NCBI GenBank assembly: GCA_017562135.1
Contig: QEYB01000475.1
Span: 26,001-90,000, forward strand
Source of the DNA: Dipylidium caninum
Lineage: Eukaryota; Platyhelminthes; Cestoda; Cyclophyllidea; Dipylidiidae
Reading direction: 5' to 3'
Length of the DNA stretch: 64,000 bases
Part shown: one piece after another, positions 24,401-36,877 of the stretch
How the letters are laid out: the number at the start of each line of letters is the position of its first letter
How positions within the stretch are numbered: the first letter of the stretch is position 1
Translations under genes and position numbers: made by a program
The notes under the pieces: model-generated
What the model saw: the letters and a program-made list of their open reading frames with translations, nothing else
The model's database searches: none
What the model was told of the DNA's origin: nothing

Positions 24401-26200
24401 ATCTGCAGTGAGTGGGTCAGTTTGTGCGTAGTTAGTTTGTCTATCCTTGTGGCTAAGTATTTATCAATAATGCCTTCCACAATAAATTCTCATCTCCTCT
24501 GCAGGTGGTGGCGTAACAATGCGTGGAGCTGTGGTGTTAGTTAGTTGAAAGGGAAGAACAAGTAGTTTAGGGAGTGCCTTGTGCCTCCGTCGCCTAAGCT
24601 AGTTAATCAATTATTTGTTATATTCATCGCGGCCAACCGAGGACCCATTGAGTCATTTCTTGCTTGCAGCAGATTCACCCATTTGTCCAAAACGATTTTG
24701 TGTACTACAGACATGGAGGCGGAATTACTACCTAGGTTCCCATACGGTTTATTTTGCTGGATTGTGATGGTATGTGTGGCGAATTGCGAACTGATTGCAA
24801 GTAGCTCCTAGTCAGATTCAACATCAGAATATATCCCTTGCAGAAATGTCTTTATGTAGTTTTGGATAATTTGCAAGGAAAAGCGCAGAGAGGAGAGGCA
24901 CCTTGGGCTGAAAGACACTCGGATTAGTTGCATTACTGCATAAACGTGGTTTTTCAGTCGACTTTCACGTAGGGCGTCAGCCAAAGAAGGGGTCAGGAAA
25001 TAAAGCGTTTTGTCGTTTGCAATTTCATTCGATTAATGCTGCAATGGACCGCCGTAAATGCATGATACGTGTGCACGGTCGATGTAAAAGCGTTACGTCT
25101 CTTAGGTAGAATTTGTGCACATGGTGGAATGTCACTTCGGCTAGCAGAAGCTGGCTTTGGAGATATATGCCAGGAAATCTTATGGAAAGCACTTCCTTTC
25201 CGCTCTTCCTTTGTTTCCTGTCCTCACTAACTTCACATTCATCAGTATTGACAGGTTGCTTTGACGCTCTAGCAGGAGACCACGAGCTTCGAGTACAGTC
25301 AAATACCAATTTCACAATGAATTAATTTTTGCGCATTGCTGAGCTCGTCTGAGAAGATATAGTCTAGAGCGAAGTAAATCAAAATGATTAATGAATAAAT
25401 GAATATGTGTTGCGCGGTGTGAGTAGCAGTGCAGTTTACAACACATGCAAGTACAAATTGCCGCAGTTAAATAAATTGTCAGCACCGTCATGGTACATTT
25501 AGTTGGGGATGCAGGTCCGGATCCCTGCTCCTTACCAAATACCCGAGCTAGGGTTATCGCCAGCCACAAGTGATGAAGGCCTTCCACTGAGCAATAAGCA
25601 CCTCGGAAAGTTGTTCATCATCACCTCCCCATCGTCAGAACTGTACCTGACCTTTCGAAGTGACTTGCGAATTCGTCGTGCCATTGTACAGAGCGCGGTA
25701 CAGAGTAACCTTCGTCTTAGAGAATACGCCATCTTCGGAACATGTCAAGGTTCAGAACAACTCGCGACCACCCCAGACCTCCATAACCGTTTAGTGGGCT
25801 GCGGATACAATTTTCCAGTTGCAAGTTAAAAGGCTTGTGACTACCCGTGAGGCGGAACGTTGCTAGCTCCAGCCGATACCTAATGACGAATGCCAATACT
25901 CACCTCCCACAAAATCACTCCCACACTTCCTCCATTCGAGTTGAAAATGTCAACCTGACCCATAAATTTGCAGAGAGAACTCATTAGATCTGGTCTCTCG
26001 AGTGGCGTTCTCTAATTACTCTTGTCTAACAACGCTTTTGTTGGGACTCCATACCTTGTTCGTCAATTACACCTCTTGGTCAGACAATCTCTCATGCATA
26101 AAACTGTAGGATGATCTGTATTTCAATAAACGATGATAGCGTCTAAAGTTACAGTTTCACTTAATGTGGATATATTTATGCGATTTCGGCTAATCGCTCA
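18481..26200. other. Inner left arm, no gene recognised
   Basis: This includes blocks repeated elsewhere: 19,955-20,310 (again at 1-335), 20,880-21,870 (again at 8,300-8,935), 22,650-23,500 (again at 49,286-50,131) and 23,790-25,135 (again at 520-1,822). A 164-codon plus frame at 23,519-24,013 overlaps a 145-codon minus frame. The mirrored copy keeps neither at full length, so both are treated as chance. Confidence 0.4.
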
Positions 26201-27158
26201 AGGCTGAAGACCGCGTTCAATTACATCTAACAGTCAATTCCTTCAATAACAAGGCTGGTCTCCTGGTCTTTCACCCACTGAAATATCGAGTCATTAAATC
26301 GAGAGTGGCACTACCGCTTCATATGGAGACCACTTTCCCCACTACACGACGCTAAGGTGAGGCTGCACTTGCCCTAATCACCAAGTTCGACTTTTCAGGA
26401 TTTTGCTTCGCATCTGTGGCGCAAATAACTGCAATACGTCGTCGTAAGTAGGACACTGTGGCATATTTGGGAAGAGTTATAACGTAGAGTGTTTCTCATT
26501 GCCTCGAATAGGCCTGACAGTCACTTCACTCGTTATGTATGTCTTTCGCCACTTCGCCTTCGATGTCATATGGGCAGACAAAAAATACCGACGGTCAGTA
26601 AATGCCTCTTGCAATTTGCCTACCTGGAAGGCAGGAGGCGGAAAAAGGCGGGAGTGAGGACCGTCTGCCCATAAGTGTGCAGTCAAACACTACGGCGGTT
26701 ATGAACAAGTTACTCCTCCGTCTCCTCTACCTTGTAACTGCATCTCGCCACCACCTCAATAGGAAATGGTGCTCGTATATTAAGAAAGACTGCATCGATC
26801 TTCACCAACTTTTAGCCAGAAAAGCGGACACCTTCTTCTCGACAAAGTTCCTGTCACATAGCGCCATCTGGTCACCAAAATGATAGGTCAGATTATTTTT
26901 CATTTTTCTCCTTTAATTTCAGTTGCCCATCTGATCCCGAAAATAACATGCCATGTCAACAAATTTGGTCGAAACAACGCCTACTTCACTTATCTTCTGT
27001 TAGTTATTAATGTATCCGCCAACCTTATTACAAATTTTTACCTTCTGTCTCTCTCCATTCTCCCATCTCGCCTGCCATACTATTTGGCTACTAATGGGAA
27101 ATGGTTACCGTACACAACGCATAGACATGCTGCTCAAAACCTGCAGAACGGAAAGGGC

Positions 27159-27162
27159 AAAA
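27159..27162 (-). terminator. RNA polymerase III terminator
   Basis: The minus strand has TTTT eight bases past the 3' end of the tRNA, the usual minimal stop signal for RNA polymerase III. Confidence 0.6.
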
Positions 27163-27170
27163 CAACAGCG

Positions 27171-27242
27171 TGCGCGTGCCGGGAGTCGAACCCGGATCGA
27201 CTGCTTGGAAGGCAGCCATGATAACCGCTACACCACACGCGC
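27171..27242 (-). tRNA. tRNA-Gly (anticodon TCC)
   Basis: A 72-base gene folds into a full cloverleaf. The acceptor stem GCGCGTG pairs perfectly with CACGCGC before discriminator A. The D arm contains TGTAGCGGTTATCA, the anticodon loop is CTTCCAA with stem GCTGC/GCAGT, and the T arm is CCGGG-TTCGACT-CCCGG. The internal A and B boxes are in place. The sequence closely resembles metazoan tRNA-Gly(TCC) genes. It is intact, has no CCA in the gene and no intron. It lies about 270 bp from the centre of the giant palindrome and is present on only one side. Confidence 0.95.
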
Positions 27243-27629
27243 ACACGCACGCGCGTGCCTTCTCCGGCCTCTCCATCCTGCGGTCGCAAGCCCATTTGCG
27301 ATGGTAGCCTGCACACTAAACTAAGCACCCCGTTCACACCCTGCCCTATTGACTACTCTCGTCCGCAATCAAAGCTACAAGAAAACCGTAGTCTTATGCA
27401 CCTACTTGGAGCTGACCATCACCACGTTTCTTACGCCAATTGCATATAGCAGCTAGACTGGCCCAACCTCATATCTCTTCCCCTCACCAACAGCTTAGTC
27501 GGCCAACTGTCAATGGAGTTTGGGAATGAAACTCCTCCAAAAGCCAGAGACAAAATAACTCATTCACTGCTACCTCTTTTCCTACGCCTGATTGACCTCA
27601 ATTGCACCCAGACCTTCTAGCAACTGACG

Positions 27630-30600
27630 CGCACTTCAAATCGCATTAAATATATCCACATCCCTGGAGGTGACTACCGAAACTTTAGACGCCTATCATC
27701 GTTTTCTCGAGTTAAAATACATCATCCTACAAAGTTTATGTCGAGGATGTCATTCTGACCAATGAGGTGTATTGACGCAATATTTCGTCTTTCTTCCATT
27801 TCACCAACATTTTTGTGGGCAAGTATTACGTCCCTTTTTAGCGTGTCAATGAATGTATAAAATGGCTGAAAATTAGCGCTTACTTCACCGCATCTCGATT
27901 ATGAGTTCTCTCTGCCAACACTTTTGTTTTGACACTTTTCATTAGCTTCTACTTTGCCACAAATGGAAGTGATTTTGTTCTCTCGTATCTGGTTTCTCAT
28001 TCGTCATATATTTATAATCCTGGAGGATTTTCCACGTTTGGCCTCATGGGGTGGCTGCCGCTGTTGATTTACTTCGCATGGAAGAGATGTATCCGCGAGC
28101 CCAAGGTACGTTGCATTCGTCGCTTTTTCTGAACCTTGCACATTCCGAAGTATGGCGTATTCTTGGTTTCTGAATCTCGCCATGCATGGCTACGACGAAA
28201 AGTCAACTATCGAAAGGAGTTTCAGGTACATCGATGGGGAGCCGTGATGATGAACAACTTTCAGAGGAGTGCTTATGTGTACATTGGAAGTTGTCATTGT
28301 GCTTTAGCGGTGGCGATATGCGTTCCTTCCCTAGCTCGGGTATTTGGTAAGGAGGCAAATCCGTGACCTGCACATCCCCAACTAAAATGGCTCTTACCAT
28401 AGGGTTGACAATTTTATTTAACTGCGCAATTTTACACTACTTGCATGTGTTCAGTAAACTGCACTGCTACTCAGACCGCGCAACACATATTCATTTATTC
28501 ATTAATCATTTTGATTTACTTCGCTCTAGACTATATCTTCTCAGACGAGCTCAGCAATGCGCAAAAATTAATTCATTGTGAAATTGGTATTGACTGTACT
28601 CGAAGCTCGTGGTCTCCTGCTAGAGCGTCAAAGCAACCTGTCAATACTGATGAATGTGAAGTTAGTGAGGACAGGAAACAAAGGAAGAGCGGAAAGGAAG
28701 TGCTTTCCATAAGATTTCCTGGCATATATCTCCAAAGCCAGCTTCTGCTAGCCGAAGTGACATTCACCATGTGCACAAATTCTACCTAAGAGACGTAACG
28801 CTTTTACATCGACCGTGCACACGTATCATGCATTTACGGCGGTCCATTGCAGCATTAATCGAATGAAATTGCAAACGACAAAACGCTTTATTTCCTGACC
28901 CCTTCTTTTGGCTGACGCCTACGTGAAAGTCGACTGAAAAACCACGTTTATGCAGTAATGCAACTAATCCGAGTGTCTTTCAGCCCAAGGTGCCTCTCCT
29001 CTCTGCGCTTTTCCTTGCAAATTATCCAAACTACATAAAGACATTTCTGCAAGGGATATATTCTGATGTTGAATCTGACTAGGAGCTACTTGCAATCAGT
29101 TCGCAATTCGCCACACATACCATCACAATCCAGCAAATAAAACCGTATGGGACCTAGGTAGTAATTCCGCCTCCATGTCTGTAGTACACAAAAATCGTTT
29201 GGACAAATGGGTGAATCTGCCTGCAAGCAAGAAATGACTCAATGGGTCCTCGGTTGGCCGCGATGAATATAACAAATAATTGATTAACTAGCTTAGGCGA
29301 CGGAGGCACAAGGCCACTCCCTAAACTACTTGTTCTTCCCTTTCAACTAACTAACACCACAGCTCCACGCATTGTTACGCACCACCTGCAGAGGAGATGA
29401 GAATTTATTGTGGAAGGCATTATTGATAAATACTTAGCCACAAGGATAGACAACTAACTACGCACAAACTGACCCACTCACTGCAGATAACACGCACCTC
29501 AAGGCCCCAACCGCGCACAGACTTCTCCAGACGCACAATCCACACCCACGTGGGCTCCATTAAAACAACCACAAAATATTATGTACCTTTCCCACCAGTT
29601 CCATGTTTCTCACTGTGAAGGGGCATAAAACGGTTTCTATCTGTTCTCCGCCGACAACTCAATGCCATTTGTTTGGCGAATTTACTACAGCCTCTCTCCA
29701 CCACAGTTCCCCACATCTCTGCCCTTCCTCTTCCCTCCCCTCTCCTTCCGCCCATGAAAGTGCCTCTCACCGCCACTTTGTACCGCTTTCTCTAACGTTG
29801 CTTTTCCACACACTCCAAAGACTCTTTGCCCGAAGTTTGCCCTTTTGCCGCCATTTCCCTGCTGCGTGCTCATTCCCTATCCTCTCTTCTCTTATTTGCG
29901 AATATCAGGACAGGGACAAACTGGCATGAGTGCTCGAGGGCAAGACGAAAGTGGGAACGAATGCCTGCAATTTTCGTCAGGTCATGCATCTTACACCACA
30001 TGCTGTATTTGCGTCTCCAACTTCTCAAGCCTCTGCGTTGCTCCACTGTCTCTCGCACGTAGTTGCTCGACAATCCACAGCAATATAGGTACAAGAGGCT
30101 AAACAGCATTCGCCTTTCGATAAAAGAAACACGAGGCGATGTGAGGGGTGGTGAAGAGAGGCGAGGAGAGGCGAGGAGAGAACAGAGAGGAAGAGAAGAT
30201 AAGAGAATGGGGTGCAATTAGATCGTAAAGTACTTTGCCTCGAGCAGTTTGTCGTCATTTGCAAACAACTTTCCTAATCTATTTCTGCTTCCATTGGCGA
30301 AAACCGAGTTGAATGGTCTAGAATCAGAAATTTGTTGATGAGAGGCGCAAAATTGCGAAGACAAAGCAGTTATTTATCAACGTCTTTTGTGTTAATGGCT
30401 TTCGTGGATTATTGTGAGGGTGTGTGTGTGCGTTCATAAGAGTTGGTCTGATATGATAGAGACTAAAATGATTTTGTGTTTTTAACCATAAACCCTCTAT
30501 GCGGCGTCATTGGCTATACCTAGACTCCAAGTCAGTTAACGTTGGAGAAAATTTTGACTTTCGTCACAAACAACGTGGGGCTGCTTATTATGTTTGCAGT

Positions 30601-33600
30601 AAGCATTGTAGGTTCTGTTAAACTCACCGTTTGATTGCAGTGTTGGTATGAATCGCCCACTGTAAGTGCTGCATTTGCGACCTTTTTCATGCATTTTCAC
30701 TTGTTGCTTCTTACTTCCTGCTCATTAGTCTCCCTCGAATTTTACCATATTTGTCATTAGTCAAAGAACCACCTTGTAATGCGGGGGTTTAATGGAGCAT
30801 ATTTAGCGGCGCCCATGTTCCTAACATCTACTGTCGTACAGACTTCTCAGTATTTTATTTCCCTATTAGATTACCTACGGTCTATGTTGAGGCTACAAGC
30901 ATAGATTGTGTATTCCATAGTGTTTACACAATGAAGTCAGGGCTGTTAGAGGTACTCCGTTGTTGTTATTTCATTTATGGTGAAATAATATACTGCCTGT
31001 TTAGCATATAGGGTCGGGTTCCGCTGACTTCCATTATTGAATCCGATGGTAAGCGGTGGTTATCCTTTTTGGGACCCGGTCGTGTTCCCGCACCCTTCCA
31101 TGGATTTTCCATTAGTAATCGAGTTGCACAGTCCGTTTTAGATGAGGTTTGAGCTAGATATATAAGGGCCTACAAGGAAGGAGTCATTAGTCAGAATGAA
31201 GAATGCCAATTGAAGAGGTGTTATGCCAGCCATAGGGAAGAGCATCAAGTGCACGAGCCCTCATCATAGATGGCTGACCTTTCTCGAGGCAGGTGCCGGT
31301 GGGTACCGGCCATGTGTTACTGGCTTTCGTGAAATATTGTGTGAAGGTGTGTCTCTGTGTGTTCATAAGAGCTGATCTGAAATGAAACCTATATTCCAAA
31401 GATTTTTGCTCTTATGTGGCTTGAAGAAGAAAGAGTGGACAGATTGAAATCAGAGAACGGCAAAACCTGACTATTGAGTGACAGTATTTGCGTCAAAGAT
31501 AATCTGAGGGTAATTTCTGGTTCCCGTTCACACTCATCATCCAAAATGGTGAATTGGCGCATGAGCTGTAATCAGCAGCTCTGTTTCCAGTACCCCTCCG
31601 AACCAGCGAAGATCTGTCGCGTGGTTCAACACACAATCCCATGTTCTGGGCTTAGATTTACTCGTTGTGCAAGTTATTTTGTGTCGCTATTTAAAGACGT
31701 CGCCATTCCATGACATTCTCTGAGAAACGACGCAAATTGCGCTGGCTCACAGTTGCAGATGAATGGAAGAGGCAACAAGAGTCCCTCGCTGAAAGCCCGC
31801 ATTACCCAAGTAATATTAAGCTGCGCACAATCGCATATTTCCGATTTTACGTTAAAGTGAAGTGGGGTGGAAGGGCAAATTCAACCTGGCCTTAAGGAAA
31901 AGTGTGGGTTATTTAAAGGAAAGGAGTGACAGTAGCTCAGCAACAGGGCATTACCTTCAGGCGTGAATGAAGCCGCTAAATTTTGCATTGCGTAGAGATG
32001 GGGCAGAGTCCGACGACAACCTCTTTTTCCTGTGGCAAAATGTGATGTGTGACCATAACATTGTCTGCTCGATCGCAGTCAAATACCGTCAACTTTCCAC
32101 TTCGTTGATGGCAAAGGATGCCACTTACACGGTACATCCAACCTACCCGACCATTTAACAGGCCAGTGTGAGGCAAGAATGTTGGTCCTAATTTGTCAAT
32201 TCTTGTCATCCACCCGACTTCTGCAAAGGAGCTCGTGAAATTTGGATTTGGTGGATGAGGAAGAGATTTATCACAATAAGTAGAGGGCGTTTAGCCGACA
32301 TAATTCATGTCGTGATGGTTTTCTGTTGCTCCCAGGAAAAGATTACCATCTCCGTAGGCTTGTCTTTTCCGTTAGGCGCCTAATTTGTGCACAGAAGGTC
32401 TGCTTACACACGGTTCCAGTAGGTATGTTGAATCCGCGGGAATGCGATGAGAACTGACAAGCCCTCATTTGATAACTCATCGGAGCGATGGTTGTTCGCT
32501 TTGGGAGATTCCATAAGTGGCGAGAGGTGGTGAAGAATGATGGTCGGCGAGAAACTCGCTCACACATTGCAAGGTCAACCACCTTGTCGCGTCCTTCCAA
32601 CAGATTTTTATACCCCCGGTTGAAGTACAGTTCACTGTAACTCGTCTACCGGATGACTGAAATTCATCGACTCGTTCACTACTCCTCGTACGCCCGACCG
32701 ACGGTTGGATGTTGATTTCCTTGTGTTCCGAGATGTCCGTAGAGTTGGTTCATCTGTGTTCTTAAAAGTTAGCCTTGCAGCACATTGCAGACCATTTCTC
32801 TCGGCTAGGTGAACACCAGTGGAGATGCCGCTGTAACTGAGATGGGACGAGTATTTCTCTACGGGGAGGGGAATAAGGGAGAATTGATAAGTTCGAGGCC
32901 ATCATTGAAGAGATGTCACGTTCATTCGCGTTACGATAAAGAGGGAGAATGTTGACATTGAGCAGTGTTTTCAATCAGAAATTCTCGACAAAACCATCTC
33001 TCTTGGTGATGTGCGCAACGATTTCACTTACTCACACCTCCAGTCGTTCCCCTTAAAAGATTAACATGAGAAGTAGACTGACTCTAGTTCGTTGGATCAC
33101 TTCATGAGGCGGTTGCCTCAGTGGCGAGACGTCAGTGGCGAGAGCGGAACGCGCATTCCACATTGCGAGGTCAGTCAAATTGCATCGCTCTTCTCAACAG
33201 ATTATTATAGTTTTTTGTTGAGTCTACTTAACTACAACTCGCCAACTGAATGAATTTTGCTTACTGTGAGTTCACCTAACTGCAATTCACCCACCCACTG
33301 ATTCCTCCTGCTTGAGGGTTGGCAGGCGCTTCCCTGCTTCCCAAGCATCTCTTACAAAGTGTTTTGCATCCCTCCAATGCACTAAGCCGACCCGAGTGGT
33401 GCCGTCTTATGAATTGCGACGGCACTAGCATTTCTATGCACCAAGAGGAATAAGTCAGAATTGATAAGCCTAAGATTATCACCCATAAGATTCCACGCAC
33501 AGATGAATTGTCTTCCGTTCCTCCACGATCGCCATGACGAGTGACATTTTGTAGGTGGTTGTATAGACAGAATCGTTCGTGGCTGATTATCTTCAACGCT

Positions 33601-34560
33601 ACGAGTTCGTCCTGAGCGGCAGCAGGACAACAGGTAAACCAAATAAATCGTATAGGGCAAATTGAAATCCAAACTCATAGGCAGAATCAGTAGCCTGTAC
33701 TTGAGAGAAATGGGATGAAACAAGACGAGTCGAGATGAAATGAGCTTGGTTGAAATAGTAAGGTCGCCCTCAAGGGACAACGTCTAGCGTGTGACTTCCT
33801 CCAATCGTGACATCTCCCAACCATTTTTCCTTCGCGAGGCCAGAGGGCGTTCGTGCGAAGCACGCGTTGAGAAGCGGTGACGAATGTGACGGGCGATTGT
33901 TCAACACCTACCTGGGGGTGTGTCTAAAATCCGACGCCACCACCCGCAGTGTTTTTCCATCTCACTCTCAATCAATATAACACCAGTTGGAGGCCCTTAA
34001 CGCCAGACGTTGGAAATTACGCTCTAGGTGACTTGATTTGGGTTAAAGTGGGAAGGTGGGAGGCGTGCATTTGTCGAACATGAGGGCTCAATTGCAAGGT
34101 CCAGTCTGTCTAACTAACGGAACCGGTCAGCTTCGAACAGCGTTGGTTCAATCACTAATTGATTAACATCGTATGCACGATGAAAGATCATTTGTATGAC
34201 CGTTTTCACAGAGGTAGACAGAACGCATGCCTATTTGTCATTTGTTTATCTGTCTCCTACCACAAGGACTCTGTGAATCACTCTCCCTTCTCAAATCAGA
34301 AGCAGCCCTATTTTTTGCGATTCAGAAGGTGAACCGTTAGACAGCACTTTTCAGTTTCAAGGTTCATCAGAGAATCTATTGGTTTGCGAGCGAGGAGGAT
34401 TGCGACGGACACTTCATTTTAACGGAGCAACCACGTAGCTCGTGAACCTGTTGGCAGAATTTGGCCAAGGTCAATAAAGAAATCTCATATAAAGGGGAAA
34501 TCCTCTTCTAACTGCGTAAATAGTCATGGCGATTGAAGTGAAAAACACGGAAATTCAGAC
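27630..34560. other. Inner right arm, no gene recognised
   Basis: This mirrors 18,500-26,200. Frames of up to 132 codons exist (for example 33,382-33,780, minus) but their left-arm equivalents are interrupted. Nothing here matches a known RNA or protein family that I can name. Confidence 0.4.
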
Positions 34561-35325
34561 TCAAACCACCTCATCATTACTATTTTTGCAGTCTTCTTGA
34601 GGTACGTGAATTGTAGCGAACGTGTGAATCGCGACAATGACAGGTAGGTTGGCGCTGTCCCCTTGCCACACGCAATAACATCTCAACTGACTTAAGGAGC
34701 GGCGTGGCGATTCTAATAACTTAGACAGGTCCACTGACATTTCGACCAGTGGCAAACGAACTACAACTACTCCGAATGCAAAGAATTTAGTGTTTGCATC
34801 GTTATTCGCTTGAACGTCTTCTCCAACTCCAGTTTCATCCATACTGGACACGGTTTCGCACATACACATTTCACCCGGAGGAAAGACGGATACGAATCCA
34901 TAGAGAAAGTGGAAATGGACAGCGACTTTCACATGCACCAAACGCCGGTTGTCGACATCTGAAAGTATGAAATATCCGATTTCGCTAAGACGTGACATCT
35001 CGGGCCAAAGATTCGGGCCAAAGACGAAATGTATCATAGGTGCCACTGCAATAAACACAATGTCGAGGCGAGTAGAGAAAACAGTGTTCTTCAAAGTATA
35101 GGTGGAGTATGTAATCCAATACACAGGATGAGGGAAGCATGTTACATGAAGGTCTTGTGTCATACTCGTCTGACTGTCTATTTGTGTGTTTGCTGATTTG
35201 GTCGGAGGAGAGTCGGCTTGAGGTCCAGTCAAGTGGATCGCCGTGCGGACGTCGACTATTTTCCACCCTCGTATCTTAAATCCACATTCCGATTCGCCAC
35301 CACCGGATGTGACACTGAAGTTAGG
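34561..35325 (-). CDS. Unidentified open frame, possible gene or exon
   Basis: The minus strand is open for about 255 codons from a stop at 35,326-35,328 down to TGA at 34,561. The first in-frame ATG is at 35,163, which would give 201 residues. Alternatively the frame is an internal exon, with an AACTTCAG acceptor-like site near 35,308. The middle is hydrophobic and aromatic (words such as DIVFIAVAPMIHFVFGP and KVAVHFHFLYGF), followed by a short MCMCE segment and an acidic, Asn/Asp-rich stretch. There is no clear signal peptide from the ATG and I recognise no domain. The mirrored sequence at 18,061-18,480 keeps part of the reading but has stops, so either this arm kept the gene while the other lost it, or the length is chance. 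Confidence 0.35.
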   Translation of the reverse strand, partial: PNFSVTSGGGESECGFKIRGWKIVDVRTAIHLTGPQADSPPTKSANTQIDSQTSMTQDLHVTCFPHPVYWITYSTYTLKNTVFSTRLDIVFIAVAPMIHFVFGPNLWPEMSRLSEIGYFILSDVDNRRLVHVKVAVHFHFLYGFVSVFPPGEMCMCETVSSMDETGVGEDVQANNDANTKFFAFGVVVVRLPLVEMSVDLSKLLESPRRSLSQLRCYCVWQGDSANLPVIVAIHTFATIHVPQEDCKNSNDEVV

Positions 35326-36063
35326 CTACCGTTCCTTCACATTAACAGCAGAAAGCGTTTTGAAGCACAATGTCAAGGAGGCTGGTGTTAAAGTATATGA
35401 ACTACCGCCATTTTGAGCCTTTCTCCTAAACTGTACTGAACGAGGCCGTTTTGTCAAGCCATTTTGCTAGGTGATGTGAAAAGGAGATGAAACATCAGCC
35501 GAGGCCATGCTCATCAGAGACATTTGTGGTTATTAGATGGTATTCGACTTCGACGTGAAGTGATGCTCTAAGGTGGTGGCGTAGAGGACGGAGCAAAAAG
35601 CCTACACAGAATATCAATTTATACACTTGAGCATTGTACCAACACTAGTTTGTTTCTCCAGTGACAGACACACACTTCGATGAATGGGAATAATGGAGTT
35701 GGGCAGAATGGCACATTTGCCAATAGGCTTGTCGATCGTGGTCACTGCTAAAAGTAGGTGTGGGAGGAGAGGTCATTCAATTGAAGTGTCTCCTCCCGAG
35801 CGTGATAAATCCGCCGACATGCATAGTACGGAATAGCCAACAACTGACTAGTATAGGAGAGAGTGGAAGATAAAGCGATTGATCTGTTGTGAGAGTCGTC
35901 TTCTGCTCAATTCCTGCCTCTTCTCCAGGTAGAAATGTAGGGTAGATGAGGCCACTGTAAAGCGGCATGCCAAAATAAAGCAGCGGTGAATTGTGTAAAC
36001 TGAAACGAGAAAGTGTAGACTTCGAAGCGGAGTGAAAATGCTATCCGTGGAGGTAAAGTACAC

Positions 36064-36384
36064 TTGACACAGAGTGAGAGGGGACGAATAGGGATGCCAC
36101 GAAGGGTGAGATCGCTTTCAAATGAAATTGAGCCCATTTTTGCAGAAATCGTGGCAAGTCGGAGAGCGTTGGACCACGGCGATTGGGAGATTTGCAGGGT
36201 GAGAGATTGGTGTAGGTCCGCGCAGACAATGTCGTGGAGGGAAGCGGAATTTGGCAGACGAGGAGAGATGGCGTGCACCAATAGGACTATTCAACTCATC
36301 GATCATGCCGCAGCAAAGTTAAGTCACTCAAATGACCCGACTGTAAACTCTATTAGTGCGAACGTGAATGAAGTTAAGAGGTAA
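36064..36384 (+). CDS. Unidentified open frame in right arm
   Basis: A 106-codon plus frame, with the first true ATG at 36,094, has helical, charged composition (words such as NEIEPIFAEIVASRRALD). The left-arm equivalent on the minus strand, 15,876-16,097, preserves the start of it (MGLPRKVSSPPNEMKSI) but lacks about 48 bases and ends in a stop after QTMS. The antisense strand is also open. No domain is recognised, and chance is the likelier explanation. Confidence 0.15.
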   Translation: MTQSERGRIGMPRRVRSLSNEIEPIFAEIVASRRALDHGDWEICRVRDWCRSAQTMSWREAEFGRRGEMACTNRTIQLIDHAAAKLSHSNDPTVNSISANVNEVKR

Positions 36385-36877
36385 TGAGAGGAAATTCTTC
36401 CTTCATTAATCGGACATTTGCTGAATATCTCCCCACTTCGTACACTGACCGAACCATAATGTAGCTCTACTGAAAGTGTACAGGATAAAACGGATTCGTG
36501 AAACGAGCAAGTGAGCAAAACATATCATATCTGACTTCAGAGAGTTCGAAAAGTTTAGGGCGAATTACTTGATGCATGTGATTAGCGATGGATTTTCCGC
36601 AATGCCAGGGACAGATGAACACACAAGTAGCAGTGGATCAAGTTTTACAGCACCGTTACTCCAAATTTGGCGGACTTATCAATCCTTCCAACTAGGTTAA
36701 CGTTTGTTGTATTGATGCCTTCTGATGCTAGCAGACCAGTAAAGAGCGGCAAGATCCAAGTCAGCCACTGCCCAATCCCCCGAAGCGCTATCTTACCCCA
36801 ATTTTATTTTTCACAATCGTAGCCACGTATTGTGTAAAGAGTTTCAGCAAATATAAGTCCCACAATGTATTTCGACC

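Larger units (their letters stand above)
13290..26200 (+). repeat. Left arm of giant imperfect palindrome
   Basis: The arm is matched in reverse by 27,630-38,830. Paired landmarks include the gene at 14,326 with 37,736, the block at 16,121 with 35,968, 21,060 with about 32,540, 24,013 with 29,870, 25,312 with 28,581, and a shared GTAGGATGAT...CGATGATAG...CGTCTAAAGTT run at 26,110-26,150 with 27,690-27,735. The coordinate sum of paired points drifts from about 52,060 in the outer part to about 53,890 near the centre, so the left arm is about 1.8 kb longer. Divergence is uneven: the block from 22,900 to 25,450 is close to identical with its mate, while 17,000-20,000 and the zone inside 25,500 are much more diverged. 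Confidence 0.85.
26201..27629. other. Centre of the palindrome
   Basis: No clear mirror match is seen across this zone. The centre of symmetry calculated from the inner landmark pairs is close to 26,940. It holds one tRNA gene (27,171-27,242) and no recognised protein gene. An alternating purine-pyrimidine run (CACACGCGCACACGCACGCG) abuts the 5' end of the tRNA at 27,234-27,255. Confidence 0.5.
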
